In this document: positions 33,241 to 42,208 of the stretch, piece by piece
Numbering within the stretch: the first letter of the stretch is position 1
Layout of the letters: every line of letters starts with the position of its first letter
Source: an uncultured Bacteroidales bacterium
GTDB lineage: Bacteria; Bacteroidota; Bacteroidia; Bacteroidales; P3
Reading direction: 5' to 3'
DNA: 50,680 bases
Assembly (NCBI GenBank): GCA_947175635.1
Contig: CAMWNM010000011.1
Location: 1 to 50,680 of the forward strand
Notes under the pieces: generated by a model
What the model was told of the DNA's origin: nothing
The model's database searches: none
Seen by the model: only the letters and a program-made list of their open reading frames with translations
Program-made: the position numbers and the translations under genes

Positions 33241-34665
33241 ATGTCAGATACAGTCAAACAAAGAACGCTTGCCGCACCGGTAACCATTTCCGGAGTTGGC
33301 TTGCATACCGGCCAGATGGCAATGGTTACCATTAAGCCGGCACCGGTGGATACGTGGTTCGTATTCAAGCGGGTGGATTTGCCAGAACAGCCGGAAATCA
33401 AGGCTTTGGCCGAGAACGTGGGCGATACCTCGCGCGGCACCACCTTGGTGAAAGACGGCGTGATGGTAGCTACCATAGAACATGTGCTTTCCGCTTTGGT
33501 AGGGCTTGAAATCGACAATGCCGTCATCGAAACCGATTCTCCCGAGATGCCTATTTTGGACGGAAGCGCCCGGATTATCACAGAAGCCATTCTCAAAACA
33601 GGTATTGTGGAACAAGAGTCCGAGAGGGTGTATTACAAGCCCTCCCGGCCTATGTCTTTCTGCAATGCCGAAAAAGGGGTTGAAATCTATGTCCGGCCTT
33701 CGGAAGCACGTTCTTTTACGGTCAGGATCGACTACGGTTCATCGGTTATCGTGCCTCAATTCGCTACTATCAGCCAATTTGGTCAGACTTATTGCGAAGA
33801 AGTGGCGTCCTGCCGCACCTTTGTATTTTTGCGCGAATTGGAAGCGCTTTATCAGCACAATCTGATTAAGGGGGGCGATTTGAGCAACGCCATCGTGTTT
33901 GTGGATAGGCTGATAGATAAAGCCGAGATGGAGCGTTTGGCCAAACTTCTCAACAAACCCGCTATCGAAGTGCGTTCGGAAGGAACGCTCAACAATGTGG
34001 AGTTGCGGTTCAAGAATGAACCGGCTCGTCATAAAATGCTCGACATCATCGGCGATTTCGCCCTGTTGGGTTGTTACATGAAGGCAGAAACCGATGCCTT
34101 GCGTCCCGGACATCAGAGCAATACCGAATTTATCAAGGAAGTACGTAAACAAATGCAGAAAGATATGGCACCTGAAGCTTTGCCGCCGTTCGATATAACG
34201 GCAACCCCTCTTTATGATGTGAATGCAATCAAAAAGATTCTTCCCCACCGTCCTCCATTCCTATTGGTGGATAAGATTGTCTATATGGACAAAGACCAAG
34301 TGGTGGGCGTGAAGAACGTTACGATGAACGAACCTTTTTTCACGGGGCATTTTCCCGATGAGCCTGTGATGCCGGGCGTTCTCATTATCGAGGCCATGGC
34401 GCAGACGGGCGGCATCTATATGCTGACCCAGTATCCCGACCCGGAGAATTACCTGACCTATTTCCTGAAAATGGATAACGTGAAATTCCGCCATAAGGTG
34501 GTGCCGGGTGATACGCTTATTTTCAAGTTGACCCCGATTTCACCGCTCCGCCGCGGTTTGTGCAATATGAAAGGCTGGGCGTACGTGGGTGACAAGATTG
34601 TGGCTGAAGCCGATATGTTGGCGCAGCTGGCGCGTAAACCGGATGCACCCGCGCTCGAAAAGTAA
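33241..34665 (+). CDS. lpxC-fabZ: Bifunctional LpxC-FabZ (lipid A deacetylase and 3-hydroxyacyl-ACP dehydratase)
   Basis: This 474-residue fusion joins LpxC, the zinc-dependent UDP-3-O-acyl-GlcNAc deacetylase committing to lipid A (residues ~1-300), and FabZ, the dehydratase of fatty-acid elongation (~325-474). LpxC motifs are ISGVGLHTG, the zinc-binding TIEHVLSAL (His81), PILDGSA and HKMLDIIGDFALLG. FabZ motifs are ILPHRPPFLLVD, the catalytic His in FTGHFPDEPVMPGV and the Glu in LIIEAMAQTGG. The fusion is known in Bacteroidota and related phyla. It couples two users of 3-hydroxyacyl-ACP. The ATG at 33241 is preferred over a TTG at 33232, which lies in the promoter box. Confidence 0.96.
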   Translation: MSDTVKQRTLAAPVTISGVGLHTGQMAMVTIKPAPVDTWFVFKRVDLPEQPEIKALAENVGDTSRGTTLVKDGVMVATIEHVLSALVGLEIDNAVIETDSPEMPILDGSARIITEAILKTGIVEQESERVYYKPSRPMSFCNAEKGVEIYVRPSEARSFTVRIDYGSSVIVPQFATISQFGQTYCEEVASCRTFVFLRELEALYQHNLIKGGDLSNAIVFVDRLIDKAEMERLAKLLNKPAIEVRSEGTLNNVELRFKNEPARHKMLDIIGDFALLGCYMKAETDALRPGHQSNTEFIKEVRKQMQKDMAPEALPPFDITATPLYDVNAIKKILPHRPPFLLVDKIVYMDKDQVVGVKNVTMNEPFFTGHFPDEPVMPGVLIIEAMAQTGGIYMLTQYPDPENYLTYFLKMDNVKFRHKVVPGDTLIFKLTPISPLRRGLCNMKGWAYVGDKIVAEADMLAQLARKPDAPALEK

Positions 34666-34683
34666 GCGGTGGCGTTGTTGAAG

Positions 34684-34727
34684 AAGAAGGGAGGACCTTT
34701 GTAGCACACAGGCTCCTCCCTTCTTTT
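34684..34727. terminator. Bidirectional terminator between lpxC-fabZ and batE
   Basis: AAGAAGGGAGGA (34684-34695) and TCCTCCCTTCTT (34714-34725) form a perfect 12-bp stem with an 18-nt loop, followed by TT on the right. It lies between two converging genes and probably terminates both, though the T-run is short. Confidence 0.65.
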
Positions 34728-34739
34728 GTGTAAGCAGGC

Positions 34740-35504
34740 TTAGATTCTTTCCAGACAATCAACGGGAACCCAGGCGCGTGATCCGTTCTTGATGCGCACT
34801 TTGTAGTAAGGGGCGATATGATCTTCTATCAGCACTTTGCTGCCTTCGTGCAATACGAATTTGGTTTCGCTCCGTTCCTCGGGAGAGGTTTTTGCCTCTA
34901 CGGAAGTGTCCATGACAATGGCGAATTCTTTTTGCATCTCGTTATGCACGCCTGCGGCGGCGCACAGACAGAGGATACAAAGCGCGGAAGAAACAAGCAT
35001 GCTGTAAAATCCGGCCCGTTTTCTGCCATAGGTATGGCTCGAAAGATATAGAAACACGCTTGCAAGGGATAGGAAAAAAAACAAAAAAACGGCCATTGCC
35101 CAGCCGGAGGCGGAGAAAGTCTTGATAAAACCGAGCCAGCATGCGGTGGCAAAAAACTCGGGCATATCTTCAAAATGATCCGCGATTTTGCTCTCGGCCA
35201 AATGCAGGTTGTCCTGTATATCCTGTTCTTTGGGGTTGAGGCGCGCCGCCCTTTCATAGTAAAGAATGGCAAGGGGGTAATTGCCTGTGCGGTAATGGGC
35301 GTTGCCCATATTGAAAAACAATTCCCATGATTCATACCCCGACTGAAGGGCCGTTTCATAGGCATCCAGAGCCTGGGGATAATCTTCCCGGGCGTAAAGT
35401 CCGTTGCCTTTATCGAAGGCTTCCTGCCAGGGTGAGGCCGATGCCGGTGTTAACACGGGAAGCAGGGCGCACACGGCTGTAAGCAAAAAGAGAATCCGTT
35501 TCAT
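34740..35504 (-). CDS. batE: BatE: TPR and SH3-domain protein of the Bat complex
   Basis: This 254-residue protein is exported: it has a signal peptide (residues 1-22), two or more TPR repeats (AFDKGNGLYAREDYPQALDA, WELFFNMGNAHYRTGNYPLA; ~25-105), two membrane helices (~120-170) and a C-terminal SH3-like domain (EGSKVLIEDHIAPYYKVRIK; ~215-250). This is the BatE layout of Bacteroides aerotolerance operons. It starts 8 bp after batD. Its role in oxygen tolerance or envelope integrity is by analogy only. Confidence 0.85.
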   Translation of the reverse strand: MKRILFLLTAVCALLPVLTPASASPWQEAFDKGNGLYAREDYPQALDAYETALQSGYESWELFFNMGNAHYRTGNYPLAILYYERAARLNPKEQDIQDNLHLAESKIADHFEDMPEFFATACWLGFIKTFSASGWAMAVFLFFFLSLASVFLYLSSHTYGRKRAGFYSMLVSSALCILCLCAAAGVHNEMQKEFAIVMDTSVEAKTSPEERSETKFVLHEGSKVLIEDHIAPYYKVRIKNGSRAWVPVDCLERI

Positions 35505-35512
35505 GGTAAGGT

Positions 35513-37393
35513 TTATTTCAGTGTACCGATAATTTTACGGATAATATCTTCGGCCTCGTCATAGAGGCTCTGCATATTTTGCAGGCCCGATCCTCCGGGT
35601 GAAAACCGGGCAAATTCGCAGTGTTCCAACGTATGGATGAACTGTTCGGTCAGGGAGGGGGAGATGGATTTGTTCTGCAGGGCGTTTCTTACCGTATCCA
35701 AGGCCAGGTCTGCAGGCGGAATGTTGAGTTTGTTGCTCAGAAAGCCCCATAGCGCTTGCGAAATTTCCACGTAAAAAGCTTCGGTTTGTTTTTCGGTCAG
35801 AAGGCGTCGGGCTTTCCGCAGGCATTTTTGGGCCTCGCGGGCGGCACGTCTGTTTTTACGTCCTACAAGGTCGGCGTTTCTTTTAAGACGGTGGCGGTAA
35901 AGAATCAGAAAGGCCGAAAACAACAAGGCCTCACCCAGTAAGATGAGCCAAAACCATAGGGAAAACAAGAGACTGTTGCCGGTTTTGTGCCAAGTATCGG
36001 CTTTGAGGCGGATATACTCGATATCATTTTTGGCCGGATTCTCGGTTTGTCCGGGAACCAGGCTCTGGGGCAAGTCTTTGCCTCTTTCCACATTCAATAC
36101 CGTTTCGGGTATCAGTGTCTCCTCGTATTTCTCTGATTTCGGATTGAAGAAAGAATAGCGGAAAGCGTTGATTTTATACACGCCCGGATTACGTGGCACC
36201 ACGATGTATTCGAACGTGGCCTTGCCGTTGACACCATTGGCGGACAACTGTTTGTCGTAAGAGATTTTGGGTTCATAAACCTCAAAATCGGGAGGAAACT
36301 GGATCTGGGGAGCATGGATCATTTCTATATTGCCGCTACCCTGAACGGAAAAGGTGAAGGTGAGGGCTTCGTTGGTACGGACGGCTTGGTTACGGTCGAA
36401 ATCGAAATGGAGGGTGTAGTTTCCCACCAGACCGTCGAAGGAGGCGGGGCGACCATCTTGGGGCAATGCCTTTACATTGATTTTTACCGGTTTGGTGCGA
36501 AGGTTTTTCTTGACCGATTCGGTGGGATTGAAAAAGGCATCGTCGAAGATATCGAAAATACTGTTGCTTCTCCGTCGGGGAGCGGCTACCTGTGCGATGG
36601 CTTCCACTTCCATCGGCTCTATGGTGTGCGGCCCGGCGTCTTGGGCGAAAATGGCCACTTTCCGCATATCGGCATATACGAACAGGCGGTTGTCGATAAC
36701 CTCCTGTTCTTGTCCGTTGGTGTTAGCTTTGAGTTCTTCTGTCCAGAACCCCATGCTGGAGGGCGTTTTGTAGATACTGTATTGCTCAACGGGAATGGCC
36801 GTGTAGATGCGGTAGGTAAGCAATACCTGTTCGCCCACGAAAGGTGTCCGTTTGTTGACGGAGGCTGTGATAAAGAGATCCTTGTCGCTTATTTCGGCCG
36901 GCAGGGCGGAGGTGTTGCCGGCAGGCCGCGGCTGCGGCCGTTGGTTGTTGTTCTGCGGAGTCTGCCGGGCGGCGGTTACGGTAAGGTTTAAGGGGTCTGA
37001 GACATATGTTTTTCCATCAACCACGATACTGGCCGCGCCAAAGGTGTAATTGCCTTCTTTGGGGGCGCGGAGTTGATAGGTATAGGTGAGGGTGAAGCTT
37101 TGCGACTGTTTGCCGTTTACAAACTGAAAACTGCTGGATTGCGACTGCATGGGGCCGAAGAGCACGTCTAAGCCTTTAAAGGCCGGGGCCTGAAAGTTCT
37201 TCGAGCCCCGCACGTTGATCGCGTAGGAAATCTCAAAAGCTTCTCCTGCCGCTACGGAAGAAGGCGCCCGGAGGCTCAACACGGGTTCTTGGGCCAGCGA
37301 CAAAGGCAGAAGCCATATACATAAGGCGACGGAGATGGCCGTGCGCCAAAAGTTATGGAAAATTCGGTGTGCCATGTTTTTTCTCAATTTCAT
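35513..37393 (-). CDS. batD: BatD: envelope protein of the aerotolerance operon
   Basis: This 626-residue protein has a signal peptide (cleavage near SLAQ-EP), several beta-sandwich domains (residues ~35-420) and one membrane helix (~475-500), with a charged cytoplasmic domain after it. The early segment VSLRAPSSVAAGEAFEISY-like sequence and the FQAPAFKGLDVLFGP motif are typical of BatD. A second start at Met7 is possible: it gives a better-spaced signal peptide, so the exact N-terminus is uncertain. It follows the batB-batC fusion by 22 bp and precedes batE by 8 bp. Confidence 0.87.
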   Translation of the reverse strand: MKLRKNMAHRIFHNFWRTAISVALCIWLLPLSLAQEPVLSLRAPSSVAAGEAFEISYAINVRGSKNFQAPAFKGLDVLFGPMQSQSSSFQFVNGKQSQSFTLTYTYQLRAPKEGNYTFGAASIVVDGKTYVSDPLNLTVTAARQTPQNNNQRPQPRPAGNTSALPAEISDKDLFITASVNKRTPFVGEQVLLTYRIYTAIPVEQYSIYKTPSSMGFWTEELKANTNGQEQEVIDNRLFVYADMRKVAIFAQDAGPHTIEPMEVEAIAQVAAPRRRSNSIFDIFDDAFFNPTESVKKNLRTKPVKINVKALPQDGRPASFDGLVGNYTLHFDFDRNQAVRTNEALTFTFSVQGSGNIEMIHAPQIQFPPDFEVYEPKISYDKQLSANGVNGKATFEYIVVPRNPGVYKINAFRYSFFNPKSEKYEETLIPETVLNVERGKDLPQSLVPGQTENPAKNDIEYIRLKADTWHKTGNSLLFSLWFWLILLGEALLFSAFLILYRHRLKRNADLVGRKNRRAAREAQKCLRKARRLLTEKQTEAFYVEISQALWGFLSNKLNIPPADLALDTVRNALQNKSISPSLTEQFIHTLEHCEFARFSPGGSGLQNMQSLYDEAEDIIRKIIGTLK

Positions 37394-37415
37394 CGGTAAT
37401 CGGGATAGGGGCCGA

Positions 37416-39230
37416 TTACCAGTCTTTTTCTACCGGAGAACCCCCGTTCTGGTCTTGGTTCTTCTTGATTTTTTCCAAGGTGTTTTTTTCTTGGTTCTCC
37501 AAGGCACGCAGAATCCTTTCGGCTTCCTGCCGCTTGGCTTTTTGCCGAGGGGTCATCTGTTGGCCTTGCTGCGGATCCTTTCCATTCTGATTTTGCGCTT
37601 GCTGTTGCTGCTGTTGTTGATTCTGCTGCTGTTGGTCCTGATTGGGGTTCTGTCGGTTCTGCTGTTGCTCCTGTTTCCGATCCTGTTGCTGTTGCTGTTG
37701 CTGATCCTGTTGCTGATTCTGCTGCTGTTGGTTCTTTTGTTGCTTCAGCATTTTCTGGGCATAGGTCAGATTGTAGCGGGTATCGGTTTTTCCGGGTTTG
37801 TTCTGTAAGGCCCGGATATAGGATTCTATGGCTTTTTGGTAATCTTTTTGCTGCACAAAGGCGTTGCCGAGGTTGTGGTAGAGGTCGGCTTTTTCATCCT
37901 TGCTCAGATTGGGATTGTCTGTCAATGCGGTATAGTTGGCTATTGCCTGTTCGTAGTTCCGTTGTTCGTATTGTGCGTTGCCAAGGTTGTATCTAGCTTT
38001 GTGGTAATTGCTGTCGCGGCTGAGTGCCTTGAGGTAAGAAACTTCTGCTTCGTGAAAATTCTTGTCCGAGTAGTGGCGGTTGCCGTTATGTGTGGGAATG
38101 GCCGTTTGGGCGGAAAGGTTTCCGATAGCAAATACACAGATGATCAATATTACGCATAATGTCCGCAATGCGCCGGCCCCTTCTTTTTTGTTGCGGATGC
38201 CGAAAAGACGGCGGCGGTTGAAAATTCTGTTGCGCTTTTCAAAGAGCAGCATCTCGGCAAAGATAAGGACCAAAGCCAAAGCAAGGAAATAGGGGTAGCG
38301 CGTTTCGTAATCGGAAATGTTTCGGGTTTCAAAGGCCACTTTATCCAGTTCCGAAAGTTTTTCGAATACCGTTTCCACGCCCGACGATATATTGTTGGCT
38401 TCCACATAAAAGCCTTTGCCCGCTTTGGCGATGTCTTCCATCATGGCGCGGTTCATGCGTGTGATCACGACGTTTCCCTCGGCATCCCTTTTATAGGAGA
38501 CCACCTGTCCGTTCCGGTATTCGGGAATGGGGGCCCCTTGCGGAGACCCCATTCCGACTGTACTCACCACAATACCTTTCTTAGCCGCATCGCGGGCCGC
38601 GCCCACGGCATCGTCTTCATGGTTTTCTCCATCGCTGATTACGATAATGGCTTTGTTACGGGCATTCTCGTATTTTGGATCGAAGTTCTGGGCGCAAAGT
38701 TCAATGGCTTTTCCGATAGCGGTTCCTTGTCGGCTCATATCGCCTGTCTGGATATTGCCGATAAACAATTTTGCCGCGCTGTAATCGGTTGTCAAAGGCA
38801 GTTGCAGGAAGGCGTCACCGGCAAAAATCACCAAACCGATGCGGTCGGATTCCATTTTATCCAATATCCGGATCACCGCTTGCTTGGCACGCATTAGGCG
38901 GGAAGGTTGGATATCGTTGCTGTTCATGCTGTTGGAAATATCCAGGGCTACCATCACGTCAACGCCTTTGCGTTCCGCTTTTTTTACAGAAGTGCCCAGC
39001 TGGGGATTGGCCAGACAGAATACCAGAAGCGAGTAGGCCACCATGAGCATGATGAACTTCAGGTGTTGCTTTCCCGTGGAATATTCGGGAATCTGTTTTT
39101 TGAGCAGGGGATACCGTCCGGCACCGCTCAGCTTTTTCCGTTTGCGGTACATGTTGAGGTAAAAGGCGGCCGCAAAGGGAACAAGCAGCAGCAACAGGTA
39201 CAACAATTGCGGTTTTTCTATGATAAACAT
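37416..39230 (-). CDS. batB-batC: BatB-BatC fusion: VWA domain plus TPR and Gln-rich domain
   Basis: This 604-residue protein merges two usually separate Bat proteins. Residues 1-~345 are BatB: membrane helices at 9-26 and 57-74, a von Willebrand A domain with the MIDAS motif DISNS (97-101), Thr170 and D200, and a third helix at 313-330. A basic loop (KRNRIFNRRR) follows, then a signal-peptide-like hydrophobic stretch (357-373, ending NLSAQ). Residues ~375-604 are BatC: three TPR repeats (~383-490), a Gln-rich tract (497-549) and a charged tail. By the positive-inside rule the VWA and TPR parts would both be periplasmic. Nothing in the DNA separates the two. Confidence 0.85.
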   Translation of the reverse strand: MFIIEKPQLLYLLLLLVPFAAAFYLNMYRKRKKLSGAGRYPLLKKQIPEYSTGKQHLKFIMLMVAYSLLVFCLANPQLGTSVKKAERKGVDVMVALDISNSMNSNDIQPSRLMRAKQAVIRILDKMESDRIGLVIFAGDAFLQLPLTTDYSAAKLFIGNIQTGDMSRQGTAIGKAIELCAQNFDPKYENARNKAIIVISDGENHEDDAVGAARDAAKKGIVVSTVGMGSPQGAPIPEYRNGQVVSYKRDAEGNVVITRMNRAMMEDIAKAGKGFYVEANNISSGVETVFEKLSELDKVAFETRNISDYETRYPYFLALALVLIFAEMLLFEKRNRIFNRRRLFGIRNKKEGAGALRTLCVILIICVFAIGNLSAQTAIPTHNGNRHYSDKNFHEAEVSYLKALSRDSNYHKARYNLGNAQYEQRNYEQAIANYTALTDNPNLSKDEKADLYHNLGNAFVQQKDYQKAIESYIRALQNKPGKTDTRYNLTYAQKMLKQQKNQQQQNQQQDQQQQQQQDRKQEQQQNRQNPNQDQQQQNQQQQQQQAQNQNGKDPQQGQQMTPRQKAKRQEAERILRALENQEKNTLEKIKKNQDQNGGSPVEKDW

Positions 39231-39232
39231 CT

Positions 39233-40225
39233 TTACGGTAGGGTTTTAAAGATGAACAAACGACCTATTGTCTCGGCCAACAGGAAAGCCAGGGCCACCC
39301 AAAGCGGCAGGCGGTATTCTTCGGAACGGTGTTCGTAAGAAACCACTTCTATCTTGGTTTTCTCCAATTGGTCTATCTCCTGGAAAATATCCTTGAGTTT
39401 GTTTTTGCTCGTGGCCCGGAAATATACGCCACCCGTTTCCTTCGCGATGCGGGAAAGCAGGTTTTCGTCTATTTCCACCTTTACATTCTGATACTGGATA
39501 CCGAATGGAGTCCGGTAGGGATAGGGCGCCAATCCGGTGGTTCCCACGCCGATGGTATAGACCCGTATACCGTAGGTTTTGGCAAGTTCGGAAGCGGTGA
39601 GCGGGTCGATGGAGCCGGCATTGTTCACACCGTCGGTAAGCAGGATGATCACTTTGCTTTTTGCATCGCTTTGCCGGATACGGTTGATGCTTACCGCAAG
39701 CCCGTCGCCAAGGGCCGTTCCGTCGGGAATAAGCCCGCTCTTGAGCTGTTTGATGCGGTTTTCGAGAATGCCGTGGTCGATGGTGAGCGGGCATTGGGTA
39801 TAGGCTTCACCGCTGAACGCCACGATGGCTATACGGTCGTTTTCCCTGGCCCGGATGAATTCTTGCGCCAGTTGCTTAGCCGATTCCAGACGGTTGGGTG
39901 AAAAATCTTCGGCCAGCATACTGCCGGAAATATCCATCGACATCACGATATCCACCCCTTCTATATTCTTGCTGGTGTTTTTGCTCTTGGCCTGCGGTCG
40001 GGCGAGGGTAATGATGAGAAAGGTAAGGCATAGCAACCTGCATACGTTCAGGAGTGGGTAGAGGCGTTGCCGCCAGCTTTTATGAAGTTTCGGCACAAAA
40101 CCCGAATCGGCGTAATGCAGGAAGGGATGCGTTTGTTTATCCCGAAAGAAAAGCCGGTAACCTGCCGCCGGCACCAGCAGCAAGCCCCATAGTATTTCAG
40201 GATGGGCAAAGACGAGGTTTTCCAT
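39233..40225 (-). CDS. batA: BatA: von Willebrand A membrane protein
   Basis: This 330-residue protein has an N-terminal membrane helix pair (~8-20 and ~55-75), a VWA domain with a complete MIDAS site (DISGS at ~95-99, GTALGDG and LLTDGVNNAG) and a C-terminal membrane helix (~310-325). It is the BatA paralogue of the neighbouring BatB half. In this family it forms a periplasmic metal-binding partner for other Bat proteins. The ATG is 5 bp after the stop of the preceding gene and the stop is 2 bp before batB-batC. Confidence 0.9.
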   Translation of the reverse strand: MENLVFAHPEILWGLLLVPAAGYRLFFRDKQTHPFLHYADSGFVPKLHKSWRQRLYPLLNVCRLLCLTFLIITLARPQAKSKNTSKNIEGVDIVMSMDISGSMLAEDFSPNRLESAKQLAQEFIRARENDRIAIVAFSGEAYTQCPLTIDHGILENRIKQLKSGLIPDGTALGDGLAVSINRIRQSDAKSKVIILLTDGVNNAGSIDPLTASELAKTYGIRVYTIGVGTTGLAPYPYRTPFGIQYQNVKVEIDENLLSRIAKETGGVYFRATSKNKLKDIFQEIDQLEKTKIEVVSYEHRSEEYRLPLWVALAFLLAETIGRLFIFKTLP

Positions 40226-40230
40226 GGCGT

Positions 40231-41223
40231 TTATTTTGAATCGGGTTCGGGCTGGTCGTTCTTGCGGTTTTTTTCCTGCTTTTGCAATTCAAGGAACCGC
40301 AGGATTTTGTCGAAGCAAGCCTCATGGTCGGCCGGTTGCGGTTGCACCTTGGCAAACTTCACCAACACCGACATATCCAGAACCGCGAGCAAATCCTGTA
40401 AGACGGGTTTGTCCGGAAGGTTTTCCTTCAGGGCATCGCCCAATTCCTCGTTGGTCATCTCGACGGCGGCGATATCCATATCCGAGGCCAGATACTGGCG
40501 CAGAATATCGGTCAGTTCCGTATAGTATTCCTTTATGCGGTTTTGCTGCCAAAGTTGTTTTTCCTTCAGTATCTTCATGGCGGTCAAAGCTTGTTCCACG
40601 GGTGGGAGCGCCGGCTTTTGGGGCATGAAGACAGGTTGGTTCTTCCTATATCGCCGGAGTACGTAAACCGCCACCGCCACCATGCCGGCCAATCCCAGCA
40701 GAATCCATAGCCAGAATCCGTATTTGGCAAAGTATTCCCGCCAAAGTTCACCTCCCGTTACATCGAAAACCGAGTGGATGTCCTTGATGTTTGCGGTGGT
40801 GTCCACCACAGGCGAGAAGAAACGCACCGAGCCGGTGTCGGTGTGCAGGTACACGAGACTGTCGTGGTCCACGTATTCGAACCGGAAGGCAGGCATGGCG
40901 TAAGCGCCTTCTTCGTAGGCAGAGAAATGATAGGTCAGGCTGCGGGTGTGCAGTTGCGAGGCGGTGTTGAACGAAGAGGCCGTGCGGAGGCTGTCTTCGG
41001 GTACAAGCTGCAGTTTAGGCGCGATATTGCCGTCCAAAACCGGAAAATTCACTTTTTCGGGTTGGTCGCTTTCACAGTAGAATGTGAGTCGCAAGGCATC
41101 GCCCACCCAACCCACGGTATCGAAATCCGCCCATACGCGCACGTTCTCTTGTGCGAAAACGCGTGCATTCCACCCCGATAAGGGAAGGAGCGCGAGGAGG
41201 CAGGCTGTGATTTTGTTTTTCAT
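40231..41223 (-). CDS. Bat-operon membrane protein of unknown function
   Basis: This 330-residue protein has a signal peptide (cleavage near VFA-QEN), a periplasmic beta-rich domain (~25-165), one membrane helix (~170-190: WLWILLGLAGMVAVAV) and a helical cytoplasmic domain (~200-320) rich in Lys/Glu. It resembles the DUF4381-type protein usually found between the DUF58 gene and batA in Bat operons. Gaps are 2 bp upstream and 5 bp downstream, so it is one translational unit with its neighbours. No catalytic motif is visible. Confidence 0.65.
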   Translation of the reverse strand: MKNKITACLLALLPLSGWNARVFAQENVRVWADFDTVGWVGDALRLTFYCESDQPEKVNFPVLDGNIAPKLQLVPEDSLRTASSFNTASQLHTRSLTYHFSAYEEGAYAMPAFRFEYVDHDSLVYLHTDTGSVRFFSPVVDTTANIKDIHSVFDVTGGELWREYFAKYGFWLWILLGLAGMVAVAVYVLRRYRKNQPVFMPQKPALPPVEQALTAMKILKEKQLWQQNRIKEYYTELTDILRQYLASDMDIAAVEMTNEELGDALKENLPDKPVLQDLLAVLDMSVLVKFAKVQPQPADHEACFDKILRFLELQKQEKNRKNDQPEPDSK

Positions 41224-41225
41224 CT

Positions 41226-42086
41226 TTACAATTTGCTGAACATATTGATGAGCGGCTTCACGTAATCTTCTTCGGTAGAAACGGAAGTATGTGCGATACC
41301 GTATTTGTTCATGATCGCTTTCCTATTCCGTTCCTGTTCCATCCGATAATCCTCGAATGCCTTGCGGTTACGGGTCGAAGAACTGTCTATCATGAAGGTT
41401 TTTCCGCTTTCGTTGTCTTTGATGCGCATCAATCCCCAGTCGGGCAGATGCGCTTCCAGGGGATCGAAGATATGCAGGGCTATCAGTTCGTGCGCCTTGC
41501 CGGCGATCTTGATGGCATCTTCATAGTGTTCGTCCATGAAATCGGAAAGCAGGAATGCCGTGCTTTTTCGTTTTTGCACATTGCGCAAGAAACGCAGTGC
41601 CGCGCTGATATCGGTGCCTTGACGGGCTGGACGGAAATCCACCAGCTCGCGGATGATATGCAACAGATGCGTTCTCCCTTTTTGGGGCGGAATATATTTC
41701 TCCACCTCCGAACTGAAGAAGATAGCGCCCACTTTGTCGTTGTTCTGTGCGGCCGAAAAAGCCAGGATGGCGGCGATCTCACTGATGGTTTCCCGTTTGG
41801 CGGCCGCGCTGCCGAAGAGACCCGAGGCACTCACATCGATAAGCAGCATCACCGTCAGTTCGCGTTCTTCCTCGAATATCTTGACATAGGGTTTATGGAA
41901 CCGGGCGGTAACTTTCCAGTCGATAAAGCGGATGTCGTCGCCATACTGATACTCTCTCACTTCGCTGAAAGCCATCCCCCGTCCCTTGAACGCGCTATGG
42001 TACTGACCGGAAAAAATCTGGCGCGACAAAGCTTTTGTCTTTATCTCGATTTTCCTGACTTTCTTTAATAATTCGGAAGTTTCCAT
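41226..42086 (-). CDS. DUF58 (MoxR-associated) protein
   Basis: This 286-residue soluble protein belongs to the DUF58 family that accompanies MoxR ATPases. It carries the family signature EVREYQYGDDIRFIDWK followed by TARF, and a VWA-like core (LLIDVSASGLFG, with DVSAS as a MIDAS-like motif). It is encoded between moxR and the membrane proteins, as in other Bat operons. DUF58 proteins are thought to be substrates or adaptors for MoxR chaperone-like ATPases; the exact role is unknown. Confidence 0.88.
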   Translation of the reverse strand: METSELLKKVRKIEIKTKALSRQIFSGQYHSAFKGRGMAFSEVREYQYGDDIRFIDWKVTARFHKPYVKIFEEERELTVMLLIDVSASGLFGSAAAKRETISEIAAILAFSAAQNNDKVGAIFFSSEVEKYIPPQKGRTHLLHIIRELVDFRPARQGTDISAALRFLRNVQKRKSTAFLLSDFMDEHYEDAIKIAGKAHELIALHIFDPLEAHLPDWGLMRIKDNESGKTFMIDSSSTRNRKAFEDYRMEQERNRKAIMNKYGIAHTSVSTEEDYVKPLINMFSKL

Positions 42087-42104
42087 GGATGATCCGTTTT
42101 CATT

Positions 42105-42150
42105 GGAGGGCTTCGGAAGGCGGAAAACGTTTCCTTGTTTTCCACCCTCC
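42105..42150. repeat. Nested inverted repeats between moxR and the DUF58 gene
   Basis: GGAGGG (42105-42110) with CCCTCC (42145-42150) encloses GGAAAAC (42122-42128) with GTTTTCC (42137-42143). The 122-bp gap is by far the longest inside the Bat operon. The transcript could fold here and set the ratio of MoxR to downstream proteins. Confidence 0.4.
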
Positions 42151-42208
42151 GTCCGTTACAAAAGCGATGTAAAAAACATATGAACATCAACTTTTTATGA
42201 AGGCATTT

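Noticed and set aside
37600-37745. Repeat tract resembling a CRISPR or tandem array.
   Set aside because: It is a coding Gln tract of irregular CAG/CAA triplets in frame with BatC, with no spacers or direct repeats of fixed length.
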